The notes beneath the pieces are model-generated. The model had not been told where the DNA came from and searched no databases. It saw only the letters and a program-made list of their open reading frames with translations. A stretch of 64,000 nt of DNA, taken from the NCBI RefSeq assembly GCF_030295745.1, contig NZ_AP027291.1:2232001-2296000 (forward strand), written 5' to 3'. Origin of the DNA: Mycolicibacterium sp. TUM20985. Lineage in GTDB: Bacteria > Actinomycetota > Actinomycetes > Mycobacteriales > Mycobacteriaceae. Positions 24,692-34,978 of this stretch are shown one piece after another. Position 1 is the first letter of the stretch; the number at the start of each line of letters is the position of its first letter. The position numbers and the translations under genes were made by a program.

Positions 24692-25600
24692 CTAGGACCC
24701 CTTCGGCGCGGTGACGTAGGACATCGCCTCGCCGATGGTGTTGTGGTGGAAGTCGAATCCGGCGCGTTCGAGGACTGCGGGAATGGCACGCTGCCCACCG
24801 AGCAGGCCCTCGTCGGCGAACTCGCCCAGCACGGCGCGCAGCGCGAACGCGGGCACCAGCATGGGAGTCGGCCGGTTCACCGCCCGTCCCACGGCGGCGG
24901 TGAACTCGGCGTTGGTCACCGGCGCGGGCCCGGTCCCGTTGACCGCTCCGGCGACCTCGTCGTGCCCGATGGCGAACAGCAGCGCCCGCACCTCGTCCTC
25001 GAGGCTGATCCACGGCATGTACTGGCGCCCATTGCCCAACCGTGCGCCCAACCCGAGCGAGAAGAGCGGCTTGAGGCGCGCGAGCATGCCACCCGACGGG
25101 GACAGCACCAGGCCGGTGCGCATCAGCACCACCCGGACACCCGCGGTGCTCGCGGATGCGGTGGCCGCCTCCCAGTCCTCGCAGAGTGTGGCGAGGAAAC
25201 CCGAACCCGCGGGCGCCGACTCGTCGATGACCCGGTCGGACGCGTCGCCGTAGTAGCCCACCGCGCTCGAGTTGACGAGGATCGGCACCCCTGCCTCCAC
25301 GACCGCCCGCGACAACACCTCGGTGGGGCCGATCCGGCTGTCGCGCAGGCTCTGCTTGAACGCCCCGGACCACCGCCTGTTCGCCACGCCGACACCACAC
25401 ATGTTGACGACCGCGTCGGCACCTCGCAGGGCACTCGCGTCGAAGTCGCCGGTGTCGGGATTCCAGAAGACCTCGTCGGCGTTCGACGGGGCCCGGCGCA
25501 CCAGCCTCAGCACCCGATGGTCCGCCGCCCGCAGCGCGGACGTCAGCGCAGAACCGATCAGGCCCGAGGAACCCGCAATCGCAATGACGAGGTTTTGCAC
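24692..25600 (-). CDS. TIGR01777-type NAD(P)-binding epimerase-like protein
   Basis: A 302-residue extended short-chain dehydrogenase-like protein. The nucleotide-binding motif is [12 protein letters not shown] (8-19), with NSSAVGYYG as the strand carrying the active-site YY region and WEAATASAS downstream; a C-terminal DUF1731-type segment ends the protein. The family, also called sulA/YfcH-type, has no firmly assigned reaction. It corresponds to Rv2216. The GTG at 25600 begins five bases after the dlaT stop, so the two are co-transcribed, and lipB follows. Confidence 0.92.
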   Translation of the reverse strand: MQNLVIAIAGSSGLIGSALTSALRAADHRVLRLVRRAPSNADEVFWNPDTGDFDASALRGADAVVNMCGVGVANRRWSGAFKQSLRDSRIGPTEVLSRAVVEAGVPILVNSSAVGYYGDASDRVIDESAPAGSGFLATLCEDWEAATASASTAGVRVVLMRTGLVLSPSGGMLARLKPLFSLGLGARLGNGRQYMPWISLEDEVRALLFAIGHDEVAGAVNGTGPAPVTNAEFTAAVGRAVNRPTPMLVPAFALRAVLGEFADEGLLGGQRAIPAVLERAGFDFHHNTIGEAMSYVTAPKGS

Positions 25601-25605
25601 TGGCT

Positions 25606-27402
25606 CTACAGTCCGAGGTCGGCCTCGAACGCTCCCTCTTCGAGGCGCCGCTTGATCGTCGTCAGGAACCTGCCGGCATCCGCACCGTCGACGAGTCGAT
25701 GATCGTAGGTCAGCGGCAGGTAGCACACCGACCGCACGCCGATCGACTCGTTGCCGTTCTCGTCGACCACGACCCGCGGGCGCTTCACGATCGCGCCGGT
25801 GCCCAGCATCGCCGCCTGCGGCGGGACCAGGATCGGGGTGTCGAAGAGCGCGCCCTGGCTGCCGATGTTGGTGATGGTGAACGTCCCACCGGACAACTCG
25901 TCCGGCTTGAGGTTGCCCGACCGGGCGCGTCCCGCGATGTCGGCGATCGCCTTGGCGAGCCCGCCCAGCGACAGATCGCCAGCGTTCTTGACGACGGGGG
26001 AGAGCAGACCCTGCTCGGTGTCGACCGCGAAGCCGAGGTGCTCGGCGTCGTAGTAGGTGATCTCCTTGGAGTCCTCGTCGTAGCTGGCGTTCACGTTCGG
26101 ATGCGCCTTCAGGGCATCGATCACAGCGACCGCGAAGAACGGCAGGTACGTCAGGTTGACGCCCTCGCGCTCTTGGAACGTCGCCTTGGCGCGAGCTCGC
26201 AACGCCACGATCTTGGTCAGGTCGACTTCGTGAGTCTGCGTCAATTGTGCTGTCGTCTGCAGAGATTCGCGCGTCTTCTTGGCTGTGATCTGGCGGATGC
26301 GGTTGGCCTTCTGCGTGGTGCCACGCAGGTGTGCCAAGGCGGGCGCAGGCGCGGGCGCCTTGGCCGCCGGGGCTTGGGCTGCAGCGGCCGCAGGTGCGGG
26401 TGCCGACGGCGCGGGCGCCTTCTTGGCCTCTGCCGCTGCGAGCACGTCCTGCTTGCGAATCCGTCCTCCGACGCCAGTGCCCTTGACCGACGCCAGGTCG
26501 ACGTCGTTCTCGCTCGCCAGCTTGCGCACCAACGGCGTCACGTAGGGGCTGCCGCCGTCGGACGCCGGGGCCTCTGCCGTCGCGGGTGTCGGTTCCGGCT
26601 TGGGTTCGGGTTTCGGTTCCGGCTTGGGCTCGGGCTTGGGTTCCGGCTTCGGCTCGGGCTTGGGTTCCGGCTTCGCCTCTTCCGCCTTCGGTTCCGGTTC
26701 CGGTTCCGGTTCCGGTTCGGGTCCGGGTTCCGGCTTCGGCTCTGGCGCTTCGGCCTTCGGGGCGGCACCCTCGGCGCCGATCTTGGCCAGCTCGCCACCG
26801 ACCGCGACGGTGTCGTCCTCCTCGGCCGTGATCGACAGCAGTGTGCCCGCCACCGGTGAGGGGATCTCGGTATCGACCTTGTCGGTGGAGACCTCGACGA
26901 GTGGTTCGTCGACGTCGACGCTGTCGCCCACCTTCTTCAGCCACCGGGTGACGGTGCCCTCCGTGACGGATTCACCCAGTTCGGGCATCACGACGGAGGT
27001 GGACTCGCCACCTCCGGAGCTCGGGGCGGCAGCAGCCGGCTCTTCCTTCGCCTCGGGCTCTGGCTCCGGTTCTGGCTCGGACTCGGGTTCCGGCTCGGAC
27101 TCGGGCTCTGGCTCCGGTTCGGACTTCTCCTCCGCTGCCGGAGCGCTCTCACCGCCGTCTTCGGCCGCGTCGCCGATCGTGCCGAGGTCACCGCCGACCT
27201 CGACGGTGTCATCCTCGTTGGCGATGATCTTGGTGAGTACACCCGCGGCGGGTGAGGGGATTTCGGTGTCGACCTTGTCGGTGGACACTTCGAGCAACGG
27301 TTCGTCGACCTCGACGGCGTCGCCTTCTTGTTTGAGCCATCGCGTGACGGTCCCTTCGGTGACGCTCTCACCGAGTGCGGGCATCTGGACGGTGATGGCC
27401 AT
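25606..27402 (-). CDS. dlaT: dihydrolipoamide acyltransferase (E2) DlaT
   Basis: The 598-residue E2 core of pyruvate and related dehydrogenase complexes; in mycobacteria DlaT also serves the AhpC/AhpD peroxidase system. Two lipoyl domains carry lipoate on Lys43 and Lys175 (STDKVDTEI in both). Acidic Pro/Glu linkers follow each, the second being a PEPK repeat. A peripheral-subunit-binding domain ([16 protein letters not shown], about 288-325) leads to the catalytic domain, whose active site is H568 and D572 in DHRLVDG. It is followed by the epimerase-like gene, lipB and lipA, which provide and attach its cofactor. GAGGAG lies ten bases before the ATG at 27402. Confidence 0.97.
   Translation of the reverse strand: MAITVQMPALGESVTEGTVTRWLKQEGDAVEVDEPLLEVSTDKVDTEIPSPAAGVLTKIIANEDDTVEVGGDLGTIGDAAEDGGESAPAAEEKSEPEPEPESEPEPESEPEPEPEPEAKEEPAAAAPSSGGGESTSVVMPELGESVTEGTVTRWLKKVGDSVDVDEPLVEVSTDKVDTEIPSPVAGTLLSITAEEDDTVAVGGELAKIGAEGAAPKAEAPEPKPEPGPEPEPEPEPEPKAEEAKPEPKPEPKPEPKPEPKPEPKPEPKPEPTPATAEAPASDGGSPYVTPLVRKLASENDVDLASVKGTGVGGRIRKQDVLAAAEAKKAPAPSAPAPAAAAAQAPAAKAPAPAPALAHLRGTTQKANRIRQITAKKTRESLQTTAQLTQTHEVDLTKIVALRARAKATFQEREGVNLTYLPFFAVAVIDALKAHPNVNASYDEDSKEITYYDAEHLGFAVDTEQGLLSPVVKNAGDLSLGGLAKAIADIAGRARSGNLKPDELSGGTFTITNIGSQGALFDTPILVPPQAAMLGTGAIVKRPRVVVDENGNESIGVRSVCYLPLTYDHRLVDGADAGRFLTTIKRRLEEGAFEADLGL
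26587..26673 (-). repeat. PEPK-encoding low-complexity repeat in dlaT
   Basis: The second interdomain linker (about residues 244-272) is a run of PEPK units, encoded by near-identical 12-base units. Flexible charged linkers are normal in E2 proteins, but here the unit repeats about seven times. Unit number is likely to vary between strains. Confidence 0.7.
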
Positions 27403-27572
27403 GTGTTGTGACTCCTCGAACGGTGGCTCGTCATGGGTCGAAAATGCTCGCTGCCCATCCTGTCACGTCCGTGCCCGTCGGTCGTCGCAGACCTGTCGAG
27501 TTCGTCCTCTGGCACCATGGAAAGTCGTGGCGCCGCGATGGACGCAAGGGCGCCGAAGGGAGCGGGATCGCG

Positions 27573-27950
27573 TTGGGACTGTTCGACACCTTCCGTCGTC
27601 GCGGTTCCAAGCGCGCCTCCGACGGCCGTGATCCCGGGACGGATCTGAAGTATCTGCGCCAGTGGGTCGCCGAGCATCACGGTGTGGAGGCGTTCGTGGA
27701 GCCGAAGACCACCGTCACCGAGGTCACGGTGGTCCTCGTCGCCGCGGACGGCGAGTGGACCCGACGCCGCGCCGGTGGCGACAAGGGGGCCCGTCGGCTC
27801 AGCGACAAGCTCGACATCCCGGTCTACGACGTGCAGAAGGTCGGCTACCCGCAGCGGATGCGGGACCACGACGCGAGGCAGCGAATCCTCCGCGACCGCG
27901 AGCGCAAGGCACGCGACCGCGACATGCGCCGCGAGCTCGGCGAGAGTTAG
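27573..27950 (+). CDS. conserved hypothetical protein
   Basis: A 125-residue basic cytoplasmic protein I do not recognise by function. It begins [11 protein letters not shown], continues with a small alpha/beta part ([33 protein letters not shown]), then a strand-like [14 protein letters not shown] and [15 protein letters not shown], and ends in a highly charged Arg/Asp-rich helix. No signal peptide or membrane segment is seen. The TTG at 27573 follows GAAGGGAG by about ten bases. It is divergent from dlaT and overlaps the pepB stop by four bases. In M. tuberculosis, as I recall, ephD sits at about this place. Confidence 0.72.
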   Translation: MGLFDTFRRRGSKRASDGRDPGTDLKYLRQWVAEHHGVEAFVEPKTTVTEVTVVLVAADGEWTRRRAGGDKGARRLSDKLDIPVYDVQKVGYPQRMRDHDARQRILRDRERKARDRDMRRELGES

Positions 27951-29458
27951 CCCTTCTCGGCGATGTCCTCGAGCACGGCGAACATGGTGCGCGTCGGCAC
28001 CCCGGTGCCGCCCTTGCCCGTGTAACCCCACGGTCCGCCCGTGTTGTACGCCGGGCCCGCGACGTCGATGTGCGCCCACTGCACGCCGTCGGCGACGAAC
28101 TCGCGCAAGTAGACGCCCGCGACCAGCATGCCTGCGTAGCGGGACCCGCTGACGTTGGCGAGGTCGGCGACCGTCGACTTGAGATCGTCCTTGAGTTCCT
28201 CGGGCAGCGGCATCGCCCAGGCGTTCTCGCCGACGGCCTGCGACAGCGTGGCCACCCGGTCGCGGAACTCGTCGTTGCCCATGACGCCGGGCGTGCGACC
28301 GCCGAGGGCCACCGTCTGCGCGCCCGTCAGCGTCGACGTCTCGATCAGGTAGTCGGGGCCGTCCTCGCAGGCCCGCACGATGCCGTCGGCCAGGATCAGC
28401 CGGCCCTCGGCGTCGGTGTTGAGCACCTCGACGGTGATGCCGCCGTACTGGGTGAGGACGTCACCGGGCCGCTGCGCGGTGGACGACGGCATGTTCTCGG
28501 CCATCGGCACGGTGGCGATCACGTCGATGGGCAGTTGCTGCTTGGCGGCCAGCACCACGGTCGCGATGACCGCGGCCGCACCGCCCATGTCGGAGGTCAT
28601 CTGATGCATGTTGGCGGCGGGCTTGATCGAGATGCCGCCGGTGTCGAAGGTGATGCCCTTGCCGACGAGGGCGACCTTCTTGGCCTTGCGCCCCTTGCCG
28701 CCCTTGTGGGTCAGCCGGACCAGGCGCGGCGGGCGTGAGGATCCCTTGCCGACGCCGATGATGCCGCCGTACCCACCCTTCTCGAGGGCCTTCTCGTCGA
28801 GGACTTCGACCTGCAGGCCCACCGATTCGCCCAAAGCCCTTGCGCGTTTGGCGAATTCGTCGGGATAGAGGTGACTCGGGGGAGTGTTGACCAGATCGCG
28901 CGCCGTGGCGACGGCGGTAGCGACGTTCGTGCCGCGGGCGGCGGCGGCCTTGGCGCCCTTGGCCGTCGAGAGCACCGTGATCTTCGCCAGGCCGGGCTCC
29001 TTGGGGGCGGTCTTGGCGCTGCGGAAGTCGCTGAACCGGTAGGCACCGAGGATCAGTCCTTCCACGGTCGCCGCCATGTCGAGTTCCGACAGCGTGGTGA
29101 CGACGCTCTCGGTGCCGCTGAGGGCTCGCGCCGCCGCGCCGGCCGCCCGTCGGATCGCGTCGCTCGGCCATTCGTCGCGGGACTTACCGAGGCCGACCGC
29201 GAGCACGCTTCCCACCGCAAGGGACGGGGCGGGCAGCCGCGTGGTCTGGTCGGTGCCGCCCTTGGCCCCGAGGGCCTCCAGCGCCACCTCGATCTCGCCG
29301 ACCGCCTCGGCGTCGAGGAACGGGTTCGAGACGACCTTCGCCCGGTCGTCGTCACCGGTCACGACCGGGACGATCAGCACCGCCGAGCCGGTGCCACGCT
29401 TGGGCAGCGTGGCGGAGACGGTGACGGACGGGGACTGGTAGCCGGGTGCGGTGCTCAC
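27947..29458 (-). CDS. pepB: leucyl aminopeptidase PepB (M17)
   Basis: A 503-residue hexameric two-metal aminopeptidase that releases N-terminal residues from peptides. Metal ligands and catalytic residues are visible: K267 and D272 in [11 protein letters not shown], the catalytic K279 in ISIKP, D290 in TSDMGG, D349 and E351 in NTDAEGR, with R353 as the catalytic arginine. The N-terminal domain (1-200) is less conserved, as usual. The GTG at 29458 has TAGGCT six bases upstream on the minus strand and no ribosome site, suggesting a leaderless mRNA. It is divergent from gcvT. Confidence 0.96.
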   Translation of the reverse strand: MSTAPGYQSPSVTVSATLPKRGTGSAVLIVPVVTGDDDRAKVVSNPFLDAEAVGEIEVALEALGAKGGTDQTTRLPAPSLAVGSVLAVGLGKSRDEWPSDAIRRAAGAAARALSGTESVVTTLSELDMAATVEGLILGAYRFSDFRSAKTAPKEPGLAKITVLSTAKGAKAAAARGTNVATAVATARDLVNTPPSHLYPDEFAKRARALGESVGLQVEVLDEKALEKGGYGGIIGVGKGSSRPPRLVRLTHKGGKGRKAKKVALVGKGITFDTGGISIKPAANMHQMTSDMGGAAAVIATVVLAAKQQLPIDVIATVPMAENMPSSTAQRPGDVLTQYGGITVEVLNTDAEGRLILADGIVRACEDGPDYLIETSTLTGAQTVALGGRTPGVMGNDEFRDRVATLSQAVGENAWAMPLPEELKDDLKSTVADLANVSGSRYAGMLVAGVYLREFVADGVQWAHIDVAGPAYNTGGPWGYTGKGGTGVPTRTMFAVLEDIAEKG

Positions 29459-29531
29459 GGACTGAGCCTAGTCACGGCCGCAGCCCGGGCGCAGAGGTCG
29501 CCGCGGCTCCCGGCTACTAGGCTCACTGGTC
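29459..29531. promoter_or_regulatory. divergent promoter pair pepB/gcvT
   Basis: The 73-base spacer has the element ACTAGGCTCA near both ends, facing outwards (minus-strand copy at 29474-29463, plus-strand copy at 29516-29526). TAGGCT would be the -10 box for each gene; it lies six bases from the pepB GTG and eight from the gcvT GTG. Confidence 0.4.
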
Positions 29532-30641
29532 GTGAGTGAGAACCTGCTGAAGGGCCCGCTGGAGGACCGCCACCGCGCACTGGGGGCGAGTTTCGCCGAA
29601 TTCGGGGGCTGGCTCATGCCGGTGTCCTACGCGGGCACGGTGAGCGAGCACAACGCCACCCGCAACGCCGTCGGTCTCTTCGACGTCAGCCACCTGGGCA
29701 AGGCGCTGGTGGTGGGACCGGGAGCCGCCGAGTACGTCAACGCCTCGTTGACCAACGACCTCCGTCGCATCGGCACCGGCAAGGCGCAGTACACCTTGTG
29801 CTGCAACGACTCTGGTGGCGTTATCGACGATCTGATCGCCTACTACGTCTCCGACGACGAGGTGTTCCTGGTGCCGAACGCCGCCAACACCGCCGCGGTC
29901 GTGGCCGCGCTGCAGGCGAAGGCGCCCGCGGGGCTCACCATCACCGACGAGCACCGCTCCTACGCGGTCCTCGCGGTGCAGGGTCCCAAGTCGGCCGAGG
30001 TGCTCCGCGCCCTGGGGCTGCCTGCCGACATGGACTACATGGGCTACGCCGACGCGGAGTACGCAGCGGGCGGGGAATCAGTCAAGGTCCGCGTCTGCCG
30101 CACCGGCTACACCGGGGAACACGGTTACGAGCTGCTGCCCGAGTGGGACCGCGCCGCGGTCGTATTCGACGCGCTGGTCGAAGCGGTGAAGGCTGCGGGC
30201 GGAGAACCGGCCGGGCTCGGCGCCCGTGACACGCTGCGCACCGAGATGGGCTATCCGCTGCACGGTCACGAACTGTCGCTGGACATCTCTCCGCTACAGG
30301 CCCGGTGCGGCTGGGCCGTCGGGTGGAAGAAGGATCAGTTCTGGGGCCGCGACGCCTTGCTGGCGGAGAAGGAAGCCGGGCCGCGGCGCGTGCTCCGCGG
30401 CCTGAAGGCACTGGGCCGGGGTGTGCTTCGCGCGGACATGACGGTGCTCGACGGCGACCGGCCGGTCGGTGTGACGACGTCGGGAACCTTCTCTCCGACA
30501 CTGAAACTCGGCATTGCACTGGCTCTCATCGATGCCGACGCCGACGTCGCCGACGGGCAGCGCGTCGCGGTGGACGTGAGGGGTCGCGCGCTCGAGTGCG
30601 AGGTGGTCGCACCCCCGTTCGTGGAGGCAAAAACTCGCTAG
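29532..30641 (+). CDS. gcvT: aminomethyltransferase GcvT (glycine cleavage T protein)
   Basis: A 369-residue protein that takes the aminomethyl group from lipoylated GcvH to tetrahydrofolate, releasing ammonia in glycine cleavage. Family segments are clear: [23 protein letters not shown], the folate-site [12 protein letters not shown] and [13 protein letters not shown], and the C-terminal [12 protein letters not shown]. The GTG at 29532 gives the start [10 protein letters not shown]. The lipoate-dependent pathway links it loosely to the nearby lip genes, but it is transcribed in the other direction. ilvE follows after 22 bases. Confidence 0.96.
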   Translation: MSENLLKGPLEDRHRALGASFAEFGGWLMPVSYAGTVSEHNATRNAVGLFDVSHLGKALVVGPGAAEYVNASLTNDLRRIGTGKAQYTLCCNDSGGVIDDLIAYYVSDDEVFLVPNAANTAAVVAALQAKAPAGLTITDEHRSYAVLAVQGPKSAEVLRALGLPADMDYMGYADAEYAAGGESVKVRVCRTGYTGEHGYELLPEWDRAAVVFDALVEAVKAAGGEPAGLGARDTLRTEMGYPLHGHELSLDISPLQARCGWAVGWKKDQFWGRDALLAEKEAGPRRVLRGLKALGRGVLRADMTVLDGDRPVGVTTSGTFSPTLKLGIALALIDADADVADGQRVAVDVRGRALECEVVAPPFVEAKTR

Positions 30642-30668
30642 TCATGAGTTATACAATCGGCTCATGAC
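30641..30668 (+). promoter_or_regulatory. inverted repeat around the ilvE -10 box and start codon
   Basis: GTCATGAG (30641-30648) and CTCATGAC (30661-30668) are perfect 8-base arms separated by 12 bases. Inside the spacer TACAAT (30652-30657) sits six bases before the ilvE ATG at 30664, a leaderless promoter. The right arm contains the start codon. Confidence 0.5.
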
Positions 30669-31770
30669 TGATGGCCCCCTCGAGTTCACGCTTGCCCGCA
30701 ATGCGAATCCGGCAAGCGACGAGGTACGCGCCGGAATTCTCGCCGACCCGGGGTTCGGTCGCTTCCACACCGACCACATGGTGTCGATCACCTACGCCGA
30801 GGGCCGGGGGTGGCACGATGCGACGGTCCTCCCGTACGGCCCGATCGAGCTCGACCCGTCCGCGGTGGTGCTGCACTACGCGCAGGAGGTCTTCGAGGGT
30901 CTCAAGGCGTACCGATGGGTGGACGGCTCCATCGTGTCGTTCCGCCCCGAGGTCAACGCCGCGCGGTTGCGGAACTCCTGCCGCCGAATCGCCATCCCCG
31001 AACTGCCAGAAGACGTCTTCCTGGAATCGCTGCGACAGCTGATCGCCGTCGACCACGACTGGGTGCCCGCAGCGGGCGGCGAGCAGTCGCTGTACCTGCG
31101 GCCGTTCATCTTCGCCACCGAGCCCGGTCTGGGAGTGCGGCCGGCCACCGAGTACCGGTACATGGTGATCGGATCGCCGGCGGGGGCGTACTTCAAGGGT
31201 GGCATCAAGCCGGTGTCGGTGTGGCTGTCGACGGAGTACGTGCGCGCCAGCCCGGGCGGGACCGGCGCGGCCAAGACCGGCGGCAACTACGCCGCGTCGC
31301 TGCTCGCGCAGGCGGAGGCGGCGGAGCACGGTTGCGATCAGGTCGTCTGGCTCGATGCCATCGAGCGCCGCTACGTCGAGGAGATGGGCGGCATGAACCT
31401 GTTCTTCGTGTTCGGTAGCGGCGGCACCGCGCGCCTTGTCACGCCCGAACTGAACGGTTCCCTGTTGCCCGGGATCACGCGGAAGTCACTGTTGCAGTTG
31501 GCAACCGATGCCGGCTACTCCGTCGAGGAACGCAAGATCGACGTCGACGAATGGCAGAAGAAGGCCGCCGCCGGTGAGATCACCGAGGTGTTCGCCTGCG
31601 GCACTGCGGCCGTGATCACCCCGGTGTCCCACGTCAAGTCCAATGACGGCGAGTTCACCGTGGCCGACGGCGAGCCGGGTGAGGTCACGATGGCGCTGCG
31701 CCACACCCTGACCGGCATCCAGCGCGGCACGTTCGCCGACACCCACGACTGGATGACCCGCCTCGGCTGA
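30664..31770 (+). CDS. ilvE: branched-chain amino-acid aminotransferase IlvE
   Basis: A 368-residue fold-type IV PLP enzyme that carries out the last step of leucine, isoleucine and valine synthesis, and can transaminate to methionine in mycobacteria. The cofactor lysine is K204 in [12 protein letters not shown]. Further motifs are [36 protein letters not shown] and the C-terminal [14 protein letters not shown]. The length matches M. tuberculosis IlvE exactly. No ribosome site is present; a -10 box lies six bases before the start, within an inverted repeat. Confidence 0.97.
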   Translation: MTDGPLEFTLARNANPASDEVRAGILADPGFGRFHTDHMVSITYAEGRGWHDATVLPYGPIELDPSAVVLHYAQEVFEGLKAYRWVDGSIVSFRPEVNAARLRNSCRRIAIPELPEDVFLESLRQLIAVDHDWVPAAGGEQSLYLRPFIFATEPGLGVRPATEYRYMVIGSPAGAYFKGGIKPVSVWLSTEYVRASPGGTGAAKTGGNYAASLLAQAEAAEHGCDQVVWLDAIERRYVEEMGGMNLFFVFGSGGTARLVTPELNGSLLPGITRKSLLQLATDAGYSVEERKIDVDEWQKKAAAGEITEVFACGTAAVITPVSHVKSNDGEFTVADGEPGEVTMALRHTLTGIQRGTFADTHDWMTRLG

Positions 31771-31773
31771 CCC

Positions 31774-32499
31774 TCAGCCGACCGCCAGGCCCAGCGCGGT
31801 GAGCGTGGTCGTCAGTTCGACGCACGCCCCGAGCACGTCGCCGGTGATCCCACCGAACCGGCGTACGCAATGCGCCACCAGCGCGACGCTGAACGCCAGG
31901 GCCACCACGACGACCAGCGGTCCCTGCCAGGGGAGTTCGGTTGCGGTGACCGCGGCGGCGGCGACGGCGGCGACCCAGGCCGCGGCCACCCACAGCGGCT
32001 GTGTGCCCGCGACCAGCGCCGCCAGCGTGCCGCCCGGCGCGGCGGGTACGGACCGGCGGCAGGCGAGAACCACCGCGACCCGGCCGGCCGCGACGGCGAC
32101 GACGATCGCCATGGGTCCGAGCACGGTGAACGTCAGTCCCTGGACGACGATCGTCACCACGATTGCGGCCACCCCAAACGGGCCGGCCGGGCCGTCGCGC
32201 ATGACGGCCAGTGCCCGCTCGGGCGGTCCGTAGCAGCCGAGTCCGTCCACCGTGTCCGCGAGACCGTCGACGTGCAGACCACGCGTCGCCAACAGCAGCA
32301 CCGTCACTACGGCCATGCCGGACAGGGGATTACCGGCACCGAATGCCGCCGTGGCCACCCACGCCGCTCCCGCCGCCGCCGCACCCAGGGCCAGGCCGAC
32401 GACCGGCAGCGCGGTCAGGGCGCCGCGACCGAAGGGTTGGCGAGTGCGCACCGGCAGAACGGTCGCAAATGCGAATGCCGATGCCAGAGAGCCGATCAC
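31774..32499 (-). CDS. cobS: adenosylcobinamide-GDP ribazoletransferase CobS
   Basis: A 241-residue membrane enzyme that joins adenosylcobinamide-GDP with alpha-ribazole to complete cobalamin. It has the family's early motif FATVLPV, the metal-binding [15 protein letters not shown] (D residues at about 77-85) and several transmembrane helices to the end. The GTG at 32499 overlaps the cobT stop by four bases (GTGA), so it is translated with cobT. It converges with ilvE. The order cobU-cobT-cobS places all nucleotide-loop assembly steps together. Confidence 0.95.
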   Translation of the reverse strand: MIGSLASAFAFATVLPVRTRQPFGRGALTALPVVGLALGAAAAGAAWVATAAFGAGNPLSGMAVVTVLLLATRGLHVDGLADTVDGLGCYGPPERALAVMRDGPAGPFGVAAIVVTIVVQGLTFTVLGPMAIVVAVAAGRVAVVLACRRSVPAAPGGTLAALVAGTQPLWVAAAWVAAVAAAAVTATELPWQGPLVVVVALAFSVALVAHCVRRFGGITGDVLGACVELTTTLTALGLAVG

Positions 32500-33698
32500 G
32501 CCTCATTTCCCGGGTCGCTCCGCTCCTGCCCTCCGAATTCATTTCCCGGGTCGCTCCGCTCCTGCCCTCCGGATTCGATTCCCGGGTCGCTCCGCTCCTG
32601 CCCGCCGGATTCGATTCCCGGGTCGCTCCGCTCCTGCCCTCCGGACGCGTTGTCGGAGACGTGCGCCTCGTCGAAGGTGGCCATCGACGACAGGGCGGCC
32701 ACCGCCGCCCGCAGCACCGGCAGCGCGACGGCGGCACCCGTACCCTCGCCGAGGCGCATTCCGAGATCCACGATGGGCTCCAACCGCAGGTGCTGGAGCG
32801 CGATCGTATGAGCGGGCTCGGTCGATCGATGCCCGGCCTGCCACCACGCCCGCGCCCCCGGCGCCAAGCGGTCGGCGACCAGGGCAGCCGCAGTCACGAC
32901 CACACCGTCGAGCAAGACCGGAGTTCGTCGGACGGCGGCCTGCGCGAGGAAACCGGCCATCGCGGCGAGGTCGGCACCGCCGCACACCCGCAGCAGGCCG
33001 ACGGGATCCGCGGAGACGTCGCGGGCGCGGTGCAGCGCATCCCGGATGGCCGCCGTCTTGCGGGCCCACCCCGCATCGTCGATGCCGGTGCCGCGTCCCA
33101 CCACCACGACGGGTTCCGATGCGGTCAGCGCGGCAATCAATGTCGTTGCCGCCGTAGTGTTTCCGATGCCCATGTCACCGGCGATCAGCAGGTCGGCGCC
33201 GGCGTCGACCTCCTCGTCGGCGATCGCCCTGCCCGCCGCCACCGCGGCGACGGCCTCCTCGGCCGAGAGCGCGTCCTCGACGGCAATGTTGCCGCTGCCG
33301 CGCCGCACCTTGTGTGCGCCGATCGCCTGCGACAGTGGCTCGTCACAGTCGACGGCGACGTCGACCACCCGCACGGATGCGCCGGCGACGTCGGCCAGTG
33401 CGTTGATCGCCGCGCCGCCGCCGTCGAAGTTCGCGACCATCTGCGCGGTCACCTCGGGGGGGAAGGCGGAGACCCCGGCCGTGGTCACCCCGTGATCGCC
33501 GGCGAACACGACCACCCGCGGACGCAGGAACTGGTTCGGTGGGCACGCGCCCTGGCATCCCGCCACCCAGATCGACAAATCCTCGAGGCGGCCCAGTGAC
33601 CCGGGCGGTTTCGTCAGCCTGCCGTGGCGGGTGCGGGCGGCGGCCTCGGCGTCGGCGTCGAGGGCCGGAACGTCGGGGATCGATGGCATGTCCGTCAC
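32496..33698 (-). CDS. cobT: nicotinate-nucleotide-dimethylbenzimidazole phosphoribosyltransferase CobT with repeat-derived tail
   Basis: A 400-residue enzyme that makes alpha-ribazole phosphate from nicotinate mononucleotide and dimethylbenzimidazole. Key segments are [12 protein letters not shown] (30-41), [16 protein letters not shown] and the catalytic Glu318 in RLGEGTG. The enzyme proper ends near residue 350. It is followed by about 48 residues made of four copies of a 12-residue unit (core GGQERSDPG), which come from a 36-base tandem DNA repeat and are absent from typical CobT of about 350-360 residues. The GTG at 33698 overlaps the cobU stop by four bases. The tail is probably disordered and tolerated. 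Confidence 0.95.
   Translation of the reverse strand: MTDMPSIPDVPALDADAEAAARTRHGRLTKPPGSLGRLEDLSIWVAGCQGACPPNQFLRPRVVVFAGDHGVTTAGVSAFPPEVTAQMVANFDGGGAAINALADVAGASVRVVDVAVDCDEPLSQAIGAHKVRRGSGNIAVEDALSAEEAVAAVAAGRAIADEEVDAGADLLIAGDMGIGNTTAATTLIAALTASEPVVVVGRGTGIDDAGWARKTAAIRDALHRARDVSADPVGLLRVCGGADLAAMAGFLAQAAVRRTPVLLDGVVVTAAALVADRLAPGARAWWQAGHRSTEPAHTIALQHLRLEPIVDLGMRLGEGTGAAVALPVLRAAVAALSSMATFDEAHVSDNASGGQERSDPGIESGGQERSDPGIESGGQERSDPGNEFGGQERSDPGNEA
32504..32647 (-). repeat. four tandem 36-base repeats at the 3' end of cobT
   Basis: Units begin near 32504, 32540, 32576 and 32612. On the minus strand each contains GGGCAGGAGCGGAGCGACC followed by CGGGAAT, in frame with cobT. Units differ at one to three bases. 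The same core occurs after aroG at the far end of the window. Confidence 0.9.
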
Positions 33699-34225
33699 GA
33701 GGGCTCCTTGACCGTCAGCGGCTGTCCGGCGATCACCAGTACGGCGTGATCGCACACGGACGCGAGACGTTGATTCAACACGCCCAGCTCGTCGGCGAAC
33801 CGTCGGCCCGACGCGGTCGCCGGCACGATCGACAATCCGACCTCGGGACTGACCAGTGCCAGCGGCCCCCGAAAGGACTCGACTGCCTCGATGAGGTCGT
33901 CGACGTCGGCCGCTATCGCGCCCCCGGTCCACGCGTCGCGCCGGTCCATCGCGGCGACGAGCCAGCCGCCCACGTCGTCCACCAGGGTCGGCACCCTGTC
34001 ATCGGACCGCAATTGCGTTGCTACGTCGGTACTTTCGACCGTGGACCACTGGTCGCTGCGGCGGGCCCGGTGGACTGCCACCCGCGCCGACCAGTCGGGA
34101 TCGGACGAGATGGCACCGGTGGCCACGTAGCGGAGGTCGGCGCCGGGCCCGGCTGCCCGGGTGATGGTCGCCTCAGCCCACTGCGACTTGCCCGACCTGA
34201 TACCGCCGAGCGCGAGGACGCGCAC
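33695..34225 (-). CDS. cobU: adenosylcobinamide kinase/guanylyltransferase CobU
   Basis: A 176-residue bifunctional enzyme that phosphorylates adenosylcobinamide and transfers GMP to it. The P-loop is [12 protein letters not shown] (8-19), followed by the Walker-B-like [12 protein letters not shown] and the family segment [20 protein letters not shown] includes the region of the guanylylated His in related enzymes, where this sequence has VHRARR (His52) nearby. GTG at 34225 is the start. Its stop overlaps the cobT start by four bases. In M. tuberculosis cobU lies elsewhere (Rv0254c, from memory), so this is a fuller local cobalamin cluster. Confidence 0.93.
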   Translation of the reverse strand: MRVLALGGIRSGKSQWAEATITRAAGPGADLRYVATGAISSDPDWSARVAVHRARRSDQWSTVESTDVATQLRSDDRVPTLVDDVGGWLVAAMDRRDAWTGGAIAADVDDLIEAVESFRGPLALVSPEVGLSIVPATASGRRFADELGVLNQRLASVCDHAVLVIAGQPLTVKEPS

Positions 34226-34231
34226 CTCGGC

Positions 34232-34906
34232 TCAAGCGACCTTCGCGCCGCGCTCGACCTGAGGGCGGGGGGCACGCATGCGGCGCAGCTGCGACGCGCG
34301 ACTGGCGGCGTAGAAGCCGAGCTTCCAACCGCTCTCGGTGTTGTCGGGGAACTTGGCGTCGACGCCGGCGTTCACCCGCCGCGCGATCAGGAACCCGTCG
34401 ATCACCATCACCACGACCAAGCCCAGCATGACGAACTGCACGTAGTACTGAATCTGGACCGATGGCAGCGACAACATGACGAACACGAGTGCGAGCGCGG
34501 CCGGCATGAACAGCCCGAGCAGGTTGCGGCGCGCATCGACGATGTCGCGGGCGTACCGGCGGAGCGCACCCTTGTCGCGGGGCAGCAGATAGGCGTCGTC
34601 ACCCGCCATCATCTTCTCGCGGCGCTCGGCCAGCGCGGCACGCCGTACCAGCTTGTCGGCCTTGCGCTCGTCCTTGGTCATCGTCTGCTTGGCGGCCTTC
34701 TTGCGCTTGCGCGCCTCGGCAGCCGTCATCGGCGCGGGCGCCACCGGCCCACGCGCGCGGGTCTGGTTGCGCTTCGGCGTCGGCCTGCCCTTGGGGGCGG
34801 TGACGCGGGCCCGGGCCTCCGCCTCGGCGTTGGTCAACCTCTCGGCGCCGAAGCCGTCGGTCTCCTCGGGTGGGGGACTGTCCTTCTTACGACCCAGCAG
34901 ATTCAC
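34232..34906 (-). CDS. DUF3043 membrane protein (Rv2206-type)
   Basis: A 224-residue protein. The first 90 residues are charged and Pro/Arg/Lys-rich ([27 protein letters not shown]), followed by [28 protein letters not shown], typical of DUF3043. Two membrane helices follow ([16 protein letters not shown] and [20 protein letters not shown]), then a cytoplasmic tail ending VERGAKVA. The function is unknown. GTG 34906 is seven bases after TAACCT on the minus strand. It lies six bases upstream of cobU, so the cobalamin genes probably share its transcript. Confidence 0.9.
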   Translation of the reverse strand: MNLLGRKKDSPPPEETDGFGAERLTNAEAEARARVTAPKGRPTPKRNQTRARGPVAPAPMTAAEARKRKKAAKQTMTKDERKADKLVRRAALAERREKMMAGDDAYLLPRDKGALRRYARDIVDARRNLLGLFMPAALALVFVMLSLPSVQIQYYVQFVMLGLVVVMVIDGFLIARRVNAGVDAKFPDNTESGWKLGFYAASRASQLRRMRAPRPQVERGAKVA

Positions 34907-34966
34907 GTCTCCCAGGTTACGTCCGTTTGGTGCGCCGCTCGACATGCACCTCCGACCACCCGGACT

Positions 34967-34972
34967 TACCGT
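34967..34972 (+). promoter_or_regulatory. -10 box of leaderless glycerate-kinase transcript
   Basis: TACCGT ends six bases before the ATG at 34979. No ribosome site is seen. Confidence 0.35.
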
Positions 34973-34978
34973 GAACCG

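Noticed and set aside
25699..26859. 386-codon plus-strand frame opposite dlaT
   Set aside because: It lacks any domain and mirrors the catalytic part of dlaT.
26600..27631. Glycine-rich GSGFGSG frame resembling a PE_PGRS or silk-like protein
   Set aside because: It is the antisense of the Pro/Glu linkers of dlaT, whose lipoyl and catalytic motifs are complete on the minus strand.
32504..32647. CRISPR array
   Set aside because: The repeats are directly adjacent with no unique spacers and they are in frame with cobT; no cas genes are near.
34226..34231. Cobalamin riboswitch before cobU
   Set aside because: cobU begins six bases after the DUF3043 gene, so there is no room, and no B12-box-like sequence was seen upstream of the DUF3043 gene.
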